Assembly (NCBI GenBank): GCA_019510125.1
Contig: JAEKKX010000004.1
Location: 124,001-188,000, forward strand
Source of the DNA: Lysobacterales bacterium
GTDB lineage: Bacteria > Pseudomonadota > Gammaproteobacteria > Xanthomonadales > Xanthomonadaceae
Direction of reading: 5' to 3'
Length of the DNA stretch: 64,000 nucleotides
Shown here in pieces: positions 1 to 7,352 of the stretch (position 1 is the first letter of the stretch; every line of letters begins with the position of its first letter). The position numbers and the translations under genes are program-made. The notes beneath the pieces are model-generated. The model had not been told where the DNA came from and ran no database searches. It saw nothing but the letters and a program-made list of their open reading frames with translations.

Positions 1-1082
1 CCGCTGATATAGCCGGTTCGCCCCATGTCCTGGGCGAAAATGGTGAACGCGTCCTGGCCGCTGGGCTCGACGATGACGTCGAAGGTTTCGGCGACGGCGA
101 TGCGGAATTCATCCACCGTTACCGGATGCACGAACTGGCCATCGGCGGCGACCACCGTCATCTTCAAGCCCGGAATGCGCACGTCGAAATAGGTCATCGC
201 CGAGCCGTTGATGAAGCGCAGACGCACCTTTTCGCCGCTGCGGAACAGTGCGGTCCAGTTGCCGAGCGACGTGGTGCCGTTCATCAGATACGTATAGGTG
301 TTGGCGTTCACGTCCGAAAGATCTGTCGGCGTCATCCGCATCTGGCCCCACATCCGGCGGTCGGCCAATGTCGCCTTCAGGCCGTCCTCACGCACATCAC
401 GGACGAAGTCGCCGACGGTGCGCATGTAGTAGTTGTCGTGCATCGACATCTTCTTCAGACGGTTCATCAACGCTTTCGGCGAAAGGTCGGTCCAGTCCGA
501 CAGCAGCACGACGTAGTCGCGGTCGTAGGCGAACGGCTCCGGCTCGGCGGCGTCGATGATGATCGCTCCGTATAGCCCAGCCTGCTCCTGCATCGCAGAG
601 TGGCTGTGATACCAGTAGGTACCGTTCTGACGAACATCGAACCGGTATTGATAGGCCTCGTCGCGCCGGATGCCGTCGAAGCTGAAACCCGGGGCGCCAT
701 CCATGTTGGATGGGAGCAGAATCCCGTGCCAATGGATCGAAGTGATGTCGCCGTAGATCGATCCGGTGGGCAAGGCGTTGCCCACCCGCAGATTGACAGT
801 CGTGCCTTCCCGCCAGCGCAGAATCGGTGCAGGCAGGCTGCCGTTGACGGTGATCGCCGGCCGCGTCCGTCCAGTGAAGTTGACAGGCGTTTCGCCGATG
901 CTGAGCCGGAAATCCGTGCCGGCCAGCACTTCGGTTTGGCCGGGCGATTTCAACGCCCAGGAAGGTTTGGCCCAAAGGCCCAGGCCGGCGAGCGCGCCGC
1001 CGGCGGCCAGTCCCTGCACGAAGCGGCGCCGCGACACATGCCGCGGGCCGCCGGCAGAGCCAGCGTCTGAATCGAATGACAT
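1..1082 (-). CDS. copA: Copper-resistance multicopper oxidase CopA (partial, C-terminus beyond window)
   Basis: Periplasmic multicopper oxidase, probably oxidising Cu(I) in copper resistance. The N-terminus carries a twin-arginine signal (SRRRFVQGLAAGG), as expected for a cuproenzyme exported folded. The first cupredoxin domain shows the copper-ligand motifs IHWHG and YHSH, and the family landmarks GLYGAIII and PTDLSDVN follow. About 360 residues are visible; the protein runs off the left edge, so the C-terminal cupredoxin domain and Met-rich region cannot be seen. The ATG at 1082 is preceded by GGAG about 8 nt upstream. It lies 120 bp downstream of copL on the same strand, the usual Xanthomonas copL-copA order, with copB expected beyond the window. 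Confidence 0.93.
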   Translation of the reverse strand, partial: MSFDSDAGSAGGPRHVSRRRFVQGLAAGGALAGLGLWAKPSWALKSPGQTEVLAGTDFRLSIGETPVNFTGRTRPAITVNGSLPAPILRWREGTTVNLRVGNALPTGSIYGDITSIHWHGILLPSNMDGAPGFSFDGIRRDEAYQYRFDVRQNGTYWYHSHSAMQEQAGLYGAIIIDAAEPEPFAYDRDYVVLLSDWTDLSPKALMNRLKKMSMHDNYYMRTVGDFVRDVREDGLKATLADRRMWGQMRMTPTDLSDVNANTYTYLMNGTTSLGNWTALFRSGEKVRLRFINGSAMTYFDVRIPGLKMTVVAADGQFVHPVTVDEFRIAVAETFDVIVEPSGQDAFTIFAQDMGRTGYIS

Positions 1083-1202
1083 GAGAATCTCCGAACGTCC
1101 AAATAGGTCCGCAGGGCGCGGACTTGACGAGGTGCAACGCCCAGACCGCAGATCGCGGACGAGCGCGCACGCCAGCCGGCGCCGTAAGCGCCGAGAAGAC
1201 GC

Positions 1203-1631
1203 TTAGCCGATCGGAGGTCGGATCAGATGAGGAAGCACCGGGGCAGGGTGCCCAAGGGAGAGGCGACGCACACCGACATCATTGCCCAGGGGAACGGGCA
1301 TTCTGACCGCCAGGACAGGCAGGGCGGCACAGGCATGCATGCAGGGACACTTGCAATGCGATGGATCACAGCAGTCGGGGCTGCCGTGCTGGTCACCCGA
1401 TGAAGGCGGGCTTGCAGGCTGTTCGCGCTCGGTCGTCTGAGGTTCCACTGCCATTGCGCCATGATGATCAGGACACGGAGGCGTAACGGCCTGCTGCTTG
1501 TTCGCACTTGTGAGCGAATGCGATTGTGTGGACTTCAACTGCATTCCAGCGGACGCATAAGCACCTCCGACCCCATTCAATATCAGGATCAGAATCAGCA
1601 TCACACGCAGGAGTGTGGAGAGCACGGGCAT
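1203..1631 (-). CDS. copL: CopL-family copper-responsive regulatory/metal-binding protein
   Basis: 142 aa. The N-terminal hydrophobic segment (LLRVMLILILILNGVGG, ending near AYASA) looks like a signal peptide, so the product is probably periplasmic. The rest is rich in His, Cys and Met, including a PCPDHHGAM element and a Cys cluster of the type CCDPSHCKCPCMHAC, consistent with copper binding. In xanthomonads copL sits directly upstream of copA and is needed for copper-induced expression of copAB; the position here matches. The start could be the ATG at 1631 or the GTG at 1625, since the AGGA element lies directly before the ATG and is better spaced for the GTG. Confidence 0.85.
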   Translation of the reverse strand: MPVLSTLLRVMLILILILNGVGGAYASAGMQLKSTQSHSLTSANKQQAVTPPCPDHHGAMAVEPQTTEREQPASPPSSGDQHGSPDCCDPSHCKCPCMHACAALPVLAVRMPVPLGNDVGVRRLSLGHPAPVLPHLIRPPIG

Positions 1632-2002
1632 TCCTGAAGGGTAGCGGATCGGAGCAGCGTGTTGTTAATAAAATGTTATTTGGCGTCTTGAAGGTTCATG
1701 CAACTGGGCTGTCTGACTCAACATGACGTGCTGGGGCCAAAGAACATCTTCACGTCCGTAGAAAGAACAAGTGAAGGGACTGGGATTCGAGCCCGCAAGC
1801 ATGGACACCATGCAGCACCATGCACGGTTGCCTTTGAATGGAAACAATGCCTGTATGGAGGCTCACCAACGCATAGGCGCCATGAGTATCAGATGGCCCC
1901 CTGCGCCACAGGTGCGCTGGCGAAAGCCGGTAAGAAGCGGACGGCCGAGGTGCGTCAACACCCCGGTCGCCCTGACCACCACCGTTCCCAAGGAGAACGA
2001 CC
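1632..2002. other. Intergenic region at left edge of accessory island
   Basis: 371 bp without a convincing gene. The part next to copL is AT-richer (TTAATAAAATGTTATTTGG near 1664-1683) and could hold the copL promoter on the minus strand. The right end carries a strong ribosome binding site (AAGGAGA, 1990-1996) serving the small ORF at 2003. I saw no tRNA, terminator or clear attachment repeat; an island junction is expected somewhere here but I cannot locate it. Confidence 0.4.
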
Positions 2003-2086
2003 ATGGCTTTAAATACTGTATCAGAGCTTTATGAGGCTGCCCGACATCAGCCAAACCTCCCGACTGCCTGTCTCCGCGGGAGCTGA
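2003..2086 (+). CDS. Candidate 27-aa small protein or leader ORF
   Basis: ATG-initiated 27-codon ORF with a consensus Shine-Dalgarno (AAGGAGAACGACC then ATG), stronger than most in this window. It begins MALNTVSELYEAARHQPN and ends 2 nt before the ATG of the next ORF, so the pair would be translationally coupled. No function is recognised. It may be a leader peptide for the downstream gene or the surviving start of a longer, truncated gene. Support is only the ribosome binding site and the spacing. Confidence 0.35.
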   Translation: MALNTVSELYEAARHQPNLPTACLRGS

Positions 2087-2088
2087 AC

Positions 2089-2331
2089 ATGACCGAGACC
2101 ACTCGTGAAACCCCGTTCCGCGACGTCCCGGTCGAACAACGTTCTTTGTTGTCGGTTTGCATGGGCGTTTCAACCGCTACTGCGCTTCGTGAGGCCAGCG
2201 ACTTGGAGCACGCCGTGCGGTGCGTACTTGCCAACAGCATCGAAACGGGCGCCAATGGCAGCGTTGCCTACCTTTGCGAGTTCGTGCTGGAGATCGCCGA
2301 TGCGCTGCGGCGCGCAACAATGCCCGATTGA
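2089..2331 (+). CDS. Small hypothetical protein (80 aa, DUF3077/DUF6124-like pattern)
   Basis: 80 aa, soluble, no signal peptide or membrane segment. The stretch GVSTATALREASDLEHAV followed by a helical C-terminus resembles the small Pseudomonas-type proteins grouped as DUF3077/DUF6124, in which a conserved 'G.s...AL..AS.L' helix is typical. That assignment is from memory and tentative; the function of these families is unknown. It starts 2 nt after the preceding 27-codon ORF and stands alone in front of the recombinase operon. Confidence 0.5.
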   Translation: MTETTRETPFRDVPVEQRSLLSVCMGVSTATALREASDLEHAVRCVLANSIETGANGSVAYLCEFVLEIADALRRATMPD

Positions 2332-2519
2332 ACCAGACGCACACCCTCTGGCGTCCGCGTCGCGCCGCATGATTATTTCGAAGTTTCGCCGGTCGCCAAC
2401 GACGGAGTAAGCACCTCGTTTCTCGGATTCTAAAGCGAGAGAATTACGCTTCTCTGCGATACAACAAAACGACAACACTGGGACACTGCCCGCTGGTTCG
2501 ACATTCCAGCGGGACACCC
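2332..2519. other. Short intergenic region upstream of recombinase operon
   Basis: 188 bp without a gene. AT-richer in the middle (around 2420-2475), where a promoter for the recombinase operon is likely. It ends in the perfect inverted repeat listed separately at 2489-2513. Confidence 0.4.
2489..2513. promoter_or_regulatory. Perfect 8-bp inverted repeat before recombinase operon (candidate operator or recombination site)
   Basis: CCCGCTGG and CCAGCGGG form an 8-bp perfect inverted repeat around a 9-nt spacer (TTCGACATT). The arms are flanked by direct copies of GGGACAC (2480 and 2511). It ends 6 nt before the TTG start of the first operon gene, so a hairpin would occlude translation, a bound protein would block transcription, or it may be a serine-recombinase crossover region. 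There is no T-run, so it is not an intrinsic terminator. Confidence 0.45.
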
Positions 2520-2729
2520 TTGACGACTTCCAACCTCCACGACCCGGCGCGCATGACGCCGGCACAGCGGCGCACAGAGGCCGCCGCACTCCTGGCCCTC
2601 GGCCTGGGCCGCCTGCGGGGTAGCGACGCGCACACCGCCGCCGTCGCCGCGCCCTCTCCGGTTTGTCTTGGCTTTGGCGACCACCCACGCGTACATGCCA
2701 ACCCCGCTCACCGGAGTCCACAGGCATGA
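2520..2729 (+). CDS. Small hypothetical protein heading the DUF2924–recombinase operon
   Basis: 69 aa from a TTG start (alternative ATG at 2553, giving MTPAQRRTEAAALLALGL). The helix with pattern MTPAQRR..AA.LLA.G..RLR resembles small proteins I remember preceding DUF2924 genes in proteobacterial islands. Its TGA overlaps the ATG of the DUF2924 gene (ATGA at 2726-2729), which argues strongly that it is translated. Function unknown; a small DNA-binding or antirepressor role is only a guess. Confidence 0.55.
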   Translation: MTTSNLHDPARMTPAQRRTEAAALLALGLGRLRGSDAHTAAVAAPSPVCLGFGDHPRVHANPAHRSPQA

Positions 2730-3196
2730 CGCAACAATCCCCTCCCGCGGCTGCGCCCACATCGATGGCCGCGCGCATCGCGCACCTGGCCGATTGGTCG
2801 TGGCCTGATATCAAGAAGGAATGGCAGCGCCTCTTTGGTGGCGATCCGCCCATCGCGAATCGCCGTTTCGTCGAGAAGCGGATTGCGTACCGCTGGCAGG
2901 AGATCGAGTTCGCCAGGACCGACCGCGGCTTGCTCGAACGCAACCAGCGTCGGATTGACGAACTGGTCGCGACTGGCACATTGAAACGCCAGAAGGTCGG
3001 CGCGACGCCGATTGCCGGCACCGAACTGATCCGCGTCTATGCTGGCGTCGAACATCGGGTCCGGGTCCTGCCAGACGATGAATTCGAGTACGCCGGCAAG
3101 CGGTACCCGAGCCTGTCGATGATCGCCCGCGCGATTACGGGCACCCGCTGGAGCGGACCGGCATTTTTCGGACTGCGCAAGGCAGGTGGCCGATGA
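2726..3196 (+). CDS. DUF2924 domain-containing protein
   Basis: 156 aa, soluble. It contains the DUF2924 hallmarks: a W..L.GG.PP element (residues around 37-43), an R.FVEKRIAYR.QE helix, and a C-terminal segment with TELIRVY.G.EH.V.VL..EFEY.GKRY.SLS.IAR.ITGTRWSGPAFFGL. The family is found next to large serine recombinases in proteobacterial islands and is suspected of assisting them on DNA; no mechanism is known to me. It overlaps both neighbours by ATGA, so the four genes are translationally coupled. The chosen ATG at 2726 is fixed by that overlap. Confidence 0.85.
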   Translation: MTQQSPPAAAPTSMAARIAHLADWSWPDIKKEWQRLFGGDPPIANRRFVEKRIAYRWQEIEFARTDRGLLERNQRRIDELVATGTLKRQKVGATPIAGTELIRVYAGVEHRVRVLPDDEFEYAGKRYPSLSMIARAITGTRWSGPAFFGLRKAGGR

Positions 3197-4533
3197 GCGC
3201 CGTTCCGACAAAGCGACTGCGCTGCGCGGTCTACACCCGCAAATCCACCGACGAAGGGCTCGACGCCGAATACACCTCGATCGACGCCCAGCGCGATGCT
3301 GGCGCGGCGTTCATCGCCAGCCGGCGGATGGAAGGCTGGATCCCGGTCGCAGGTGATTACGATGACGGCGGCTTCTCCGGTGGCACGCTGCTGCGTCCCG
3401 CCCTGCAGCGCCTCATGGACGACATCCGCGCAGGCCAGATCGACATCGTCGTGGTCTACAAGATCGACCGCCTGACGCGATCCCTGTTCGACTTCGCCGA
3501 GCTGATCAAGGTCTTCGAGGAATACGGCACGACCTTCGTGTCCGTCACGCAACAGATCAATACCACGGATGCGATGGGGCGGATGATGCTGAACATTCTC
3601 CTCGCGTTCGCGCAATTCGAGCGCGAGCTGACCGCCGAGCGCATCCGCGACAAGTTCGCCGCCAGCAAAAAGAAGGGCCTGTGGATGCACGGCATCTGTC
3701 CACTGGGGTACGACGTTGTGGATCGTCGGCTGGTGGTGAACACGGTGGAGGCCGAACAGGTGCGAACCATCTTCCGTCGCTTCGTCGAACTGGGCTCGAT
3801 CCTGAAGATCGTGCAGGAGGCGAGGGCGCGCGGCTGGTGCAACAAGACGTGGACGACGAAGGCGGGCACGGTACGGCCCGGGAAGCTCCACGACAAAAGC
3901 TCCATTCACGGCATGCTCCATTGCCGGACCTATCTGGGCGAACTCAAGCATCGTGGCGAGTACATCGAGAGCACCCACCCGGCGATCATCGACAAGGCGC
4001 TCTGGGACGAGGCGCATGCGCTGCTTCAGATCAACGGCCGGGTCCGCTCCGCCGCCTCGCGCGGCAAGGTCGACTTCCTGCTGAAAGGCATGCTGACCGG
4101 CCCCGACGGCCGCGCCCTGTCGCCGTGGCACACGACCAAGGCCAACGGACGCACGTACCGCTACTACCTGAGCACGCGCGACATCCACGAAGGGCGGGGC
4201 ACGTCGGGCCTGCCTCGCCTGCCGGCGGCCGAACTGGAGGTCGCGGTGGTCGGGCAACTGCGCCAGTTGCTGCGCGCGCCGGAGATGATCGAGGCGATGA
4301 TCCCGCAGGCGATTGCGCTCGATCCGACTCTGGACGAAGCGCAGGTCACGGTCGCGATGACGCAGGTCGACCGGGTATGGGAGCAGTTGTTTCCCGCCGA
4401 GCAGCAGCGGCTGGTACGGCTGCTGGTGGAGCGGGTCATCGTGACGCCGACCAACTTGGAACTCCGCCTGCGCCCCGGCGGCATCGGCAGCCTCGCCGCC
4501 GATGCCCGGCAGGTCGCCGAGGCGGTCGCATGA
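3193..4533 (+). CDS. Large serine recombinase (resolvase/invertase family)
   Basis: 446 aa. The N-terminal resolvase domain (about 8-155) has the catalytic serine in YTRKSTDEG (S18) and the conserved DDGGFSGGTLLRP, VYKIDRLTR and FERELTAERI motifs. The recombinase domain follows (about 165-290). The region where family members usually carry a Cys4 zinc ribbon reads LLKGMLTGPDGRALSPW, without cysteines. It probably catalyses integration, excision or rearrangement of the island. It overlaps the genes before and after by ATGA. It is the only recombinase in the window, so it is the best candidate for mobilising the linked CBASS operon. Confidence 0.93.
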   Translation: MSAVPTKRLRCAVYTRKSTDEGLDAEYTSIDAQRDAGAAFIASRRMEGWIPVAGDYDDGGFSGGTLLRPALQRLMDDIRAGQIDIVVVYKIDRLTRSLFDFAELIKVFEEYGTTFVSVTQQINTTDAMGRMMLNILLAFAQFERELTAERIRDKFAASKKKGLWMHGICPLGYDVVDRRLVVNTVEAEQVRTIFRRFVELGSILKIVQEARARGWCNKTWTTKAGTVRPGKLHDKSSIHGMLHCRTYLGELKHRGEYIESTHPAIIDKALWDEAHALLQINGRVRSAASRGKVDFLLKGMLTGPDGRALSPWHTTKANGRTYRYYLSTRDIHEGRGTSGLPRLPAAELEVAVVGQLRQLLRAPEMIEAMIPQAIALDPTLDEAQVTVAMTQVDRVWEQLFPAEQQRLVRLLVERVIVTPTNLELRLRPGGIGSLAADARQVAEAVA

Positions 4534-4997
4534 ACCGCCCGATCCTGACGGTGGCGGGACAGGCCAGCGAGGTAGTCGCCAGCGACGGCAGCGTCGTGCT
4601 GAACGTCCCGATCACCCTGCGGCAGCGCAGCGGTCGACGGGTGGTCGCCGTCGGTGGTCCCCGGTGCGAATCCGGCGAAAGGACTCGAACCGGCGCCACG
4701 CCGCTGCAACTGGCGTTGGCCCGTGGCCATCGCTGGTTGCGGATGATCGAAACAGGTGAAGTCTCGTCCCTTCGTGAGATCGCGCAGCGCGACGGCGCCG
4801 ACCACAGCTACGTCGCCAAGCACCTCAACCTGACCCTGCTGGCGCCGGACATCGTGGCCGCGATCCTGGAAGACGCCCTGCCGGATGGGGTGCGGCTCAG
4901 CGCCCTAATGATCAGCCCCCCGGTACTGTGGGAGGACCAGCGGGAGGCGCTCGGGACGACGCCTGCGCCTCCTCGGGCGAAGAGGGTAAGGCTGTAG
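4530..4997 (+). CDS. HTH-type recombinase-associated protein
   Basis: 155 aa. The central segment LALARGHRWLRMIETGEVSSLREIAQRDGADHSYVAKHLNLTLLAPDIV is the helix-turn-helix pattern typical of the small protein encoded after DUF2924 and recombinase genes. It probably binds DNA at the recombination site or controls the operon. The ATG at 4530 overlaps the recombinase stop (ATGA). It ends in a basic tail (RAKRVRL). The last member of a four-gene chain; 182 bp separate it from the CBASS genes. Confidence 0.75.
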   Translation: MNRPILTVAGQASEVVASDGSVVLNVPITLRQRSGRRVVAVGGPRCESGERTRTGATPLQLALARGHRWLRMIETGEVSSLREIAQRDGADHSYVAKHLNLTLLAPDIVAAILEDALPDGVRLSALMISPPVLWEDQREALGTTPAPPRAKRVRL

Positions 4998-5121
4998 CGT
5001 GGGGGCAGGGTAGGCGTCGGCTGTTGTTGAAGGGGGTAACTCGCGACCCGATGCAGCCTTTCCATCAAGCCGAAGTTGGGTTCAGGTAGCGAATCTTCCA
5101 GCCTGCTAACTCTTGAAGCCC

Positions 5122-5150
5122 TTGAAAACGCGGACAGCGTCCCATATTTC
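5122..5150 (+). promoter_or_regulatory. Candidate sigma70 promoter for CBASS operon
   Basis: TTGAAA (5122-5127), 17-nt spacer, TATTTC (5145-5150), about 30 nt before the capV ATG. The -35 is good and the -10 weak. It fits the 182-bp gap between the HTH gene and capV, but readthrough from the recombinase operon is also possible. Confidence 0.25.
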
Positions 5151-5179
5151 GTGGTCATGGACCCACAGGGGGCGCATAT

Positions 5180-6301
5180 ATGGGGATTGAAGATCCGTTT
5201 CGAGTCCTGTGCCTGGACGGTGGTGGGATGCGTGGCGTCTACCAGGCGACCTACCTCGATGCATTCTCGCATCGGCTCCGGGTCTCAGGCTCTGGAGAGA
5301 CTGATCCGGGCCGGGCATTCGATCTGCTGGTAGGGACCAGCACCGGCGGGATTGTCGCCTGTGCTTTGGCGGCGGGTATTCCTCTCGGCAAAGTGCTGGC
5401 TCTGTACCAGGTGCATGGCCGGGAGATTTTTCCGCGGCAGCGGCTGCGAGCAATGCCGAGGCTGGGCAAGTACGTCCGCGGCCTGTTCTCCGGTCTTTCC
5501 TCCGGGGATCAAGCATTACGCGCCGTGCTCAGCGATGCCTTCGGCACCGAAACCATGGGGCAGGTCTACGAGCGCCGCGGTATCGGCCTGGCGATCACCA
5601 CGGTGGACTTGAATCGCCATGCCTCTGTGGTGTTCAAGACCCCCCACATGGATCGTCTCAACGGACGAGACAACGATCGACTATTGGTGGACGCCTGTAT
5701 GGCGACCAGCGCTGCCCCCATCCTGCGATCAATCGCACGCCTGACCGAGCCCGGTGGCAGCGGAACCACTGTGGACTACGTGGACGGCGGCTTGTGGGCG
5801 AACAATCCGGGCGCGGTGGGCATGATTGAAGCACACGAGATCTTGCAGCGGCGAGGCGAGGTTAGTCGTCCGATCCACCTGTACATGCTTGGCACGCTTC
5901 CGGTGCAGGGCGGCGAAGAACTTAAGAGTGTCAAGAAACTGCACCGTGGGGCGCTGGGCTGGGACGGTGGTCTCAAAGCTATCGCCGCGAGCATCAACGC
6001 ACAGGCGGTCGCATACGACTACCTCGCGCGGAAGATCGCAGAACTGCGGGGACATGGCAGCTTCGCCTACCGGCTGCCGGCGCAATGCCCGTCCGGCGAG
6101 CTTCACAAGTATCTGGAAAACATGGACGACGCGCGTCCCAAGGTGCTCAACGCGCTCGCCCGGCAAGCCATCTCCGACGTCGATTTTGCCTGGGCGACGA
6201 CTGAATCAGACGATCGGATGAGCGCGTTCCGCACTGCACTGGCAGGCGCATCCGATCCCTGTCGCCAGCATCCCGAGGCAGACAAACATGACCAGCATTG
6301 A
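5180..6301 (+). CDS. capV: CBASS effector CapV, patatin-like phospholipase
   Basis: 373 aa. A patatin fold with the three diagnostic motifs: oxyanion loop DGGGMRG (residues 13-19), nucleophile elbow GTSTG (S54) and the catalytic DGG (D202). In type II CBASS, CapV binds the cyclic dinucleotide made by the adjacent CD-NTase and hydrolyses membrane phospholipids, killing the infected cell. No signal peptide or membrane segment, as expected for a cytosolic effector. The last 14 nt overlap the start of the CD-NTase gene. First gene of a four-gene operon whose other members fix the system assignment. Confidence 0.93.
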   Translation: MGIEDPFRVLCLDGGGMRGVYQATYLDAFSHRLRVSGSGETDPGRAFDLLVGTSTGGIVACALAAGIPLGKVLALYQVHGREIFPRQRLRAMPRLGKYVRGLFSGLSSGDQALRAVLSDAFGTETMGQVYERRGIGLAITTVDLNRHASVVFKTPHMDRLNGRDNDRLLVDACMATSAAPILRSIARLTEPGGSGTTVDYVDGGLWANNPGAVGMIEAHEILQRRGEVSRPIHLYMLGTLPVQGGEELKSVKKLHRGALGWDGGLKAIAASINAQAVAYDYLARKIAELRGHGSFAYRLPAQCPSGELHKYLENMDDARPKVLNALARQAISDVDFAWATTESDDRMSAFRTALAGASDPCRQHPEADKHDQH

Positions 6302-7352
6302 CTGCAATAAAGAGATGAGGGGGTACCACACGGACGAGGTGACCCTCTCTAACGACGATCAGGCGGAGATGCGCGACCGCCGCGACAATGGTCGGACGAG
6401 GCTCAAGAACGGATTGACCAAAGCCGGTCACCCCCTGCCGGAAGAGTTCAGCTCGCAAGGTTCCTATGCGATGCGCACCATGGTTCAGGACGATGCGTGC
6501 GACTACGACATCGACGATGGCGTGTATTTCGACAAAGAGGACCTGAAGGACGCTAATGGCAACTATCTCGGCGCACGCGATGCTCGCGCGCGGGTGCGCA
6601 GCGCGTTGAAGGACGACCGGTTGGCCTACGACGCAGTAGTCAAGACCAATTGTGTGCGCCAGCAATACCCTGACGGGTACCATATCGACATTCCCGTTTA
6701 CCGCACGATCCGCTCGAAAGACTTCTGGGGAAACGAGGTCGTTGAGTATGAGCTGGCTAGCGGCGACAACTGGGTCAAGTCGGATGCTCGTAAGGTGACG
6801 CGTTGGTACAAGGACGCCGTCGGCTCTGAACTGAAGGCAGGGCAGTCCGATACCAGTCAGCTTCGTCGGATCACCAAGCTGACCAAGAAAATGGCTCGCA
6901 GTCGCGCTGCCTGGAAGAAGAAGACCACCAGCGGCATCTGCATCTCGAAGCTGGTCGTGGATCACTTCGTGGCGCGTGCTGACCGGGACGATGACGCTCT
7001 GCGCGACACTTGGAAGGCGATCAAGGCGCAGTTGGCTTTCAGTCAACGCATTGGCCATCCGGTGTATGCAGACAAGAATCTCGCCGAGGAAGGCGACGAG
7101 TGCGTACTCTTCTTCCGCGATTGTCTGGGCGATGCATTGGAGTTGCTGAAGGTCCTTGACGAGCACGACTGCACGCGCAAGAAGGTGGGCGGCGCCTGGG
7201 ACAAGGTATTCAATACGGACTATTTCAGCCTCCAGCTCGCAAAAGACGTCACTGCGGCCAAATCGTTGCTGCGGCCTGCTGCTGCGGCTGCCGCCAGCCT
7301 CAGCTTCCCCGGCCGTCCGGTGGTTCCGAACAAGTCCTCGGGTTTCGCGTGA
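6288..7352 (+). CDS. CBASS cyclic nucleotide synthase (CD-NTase, DncV-like)
   Basis: 354 aa. The nucleotidyltransferase core is visible: GS motif at G58-S59, the metal-binding acidic pair in DYDIDDG (D74/D76) and a third aspartate in YHIDIPVY (D134). In CBASS this enzyme makes a cyclic oligonucleotide upon phage infection; with a CapV effector a cGAMP-type product is likely, but this cannot be read from sequence. The C-terminus ends in an Ala/Pro-rich tail with a terminal small-residue GFA. That fits the known conjugation of CD-NTase C-termini by Cap2. It overlaps capV by 14 nt and abuts cap2. Confidence 0.92.
   Translation: MTSIDCNKEMRGYHTDEVTLSNDDQAEMRDRRDNGRTRLKNGLTKAGHPLPEEFSSQGSYAMRTMVQDDACDYDIDDGVYFDKEDLKDANGNYLGARDARARVRSALKDDRLAYDAVVKTNCVRQQYPDGYHIDIPVYRTIRSKDFWGNEVVEYELASGDNWVKSDARKVTRWYKDAVGSELKAGQSDTSQLRRITKLTKKMARSRAAWKKKTTSGICISKLVVDHFVARADRDDDALRDTWKAIKAQLAFSQRIGHPVYADKNLAEEGDECVLFFRDCLGDALELLKVLDEHDCTRKKVGGAWDKVFNTDYFSLQLAKDVTAAKSLLRPAAAAAASLSFPGRPVVPNKSSGFA

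Noticed and set aside
1780-1800. tRNA-like T-loop sequence GGGATTCGAGCCC
   Set aside because: The stem is too short, position 54 of the T-loop is wrong and no other tRNA arms can be formed around it.
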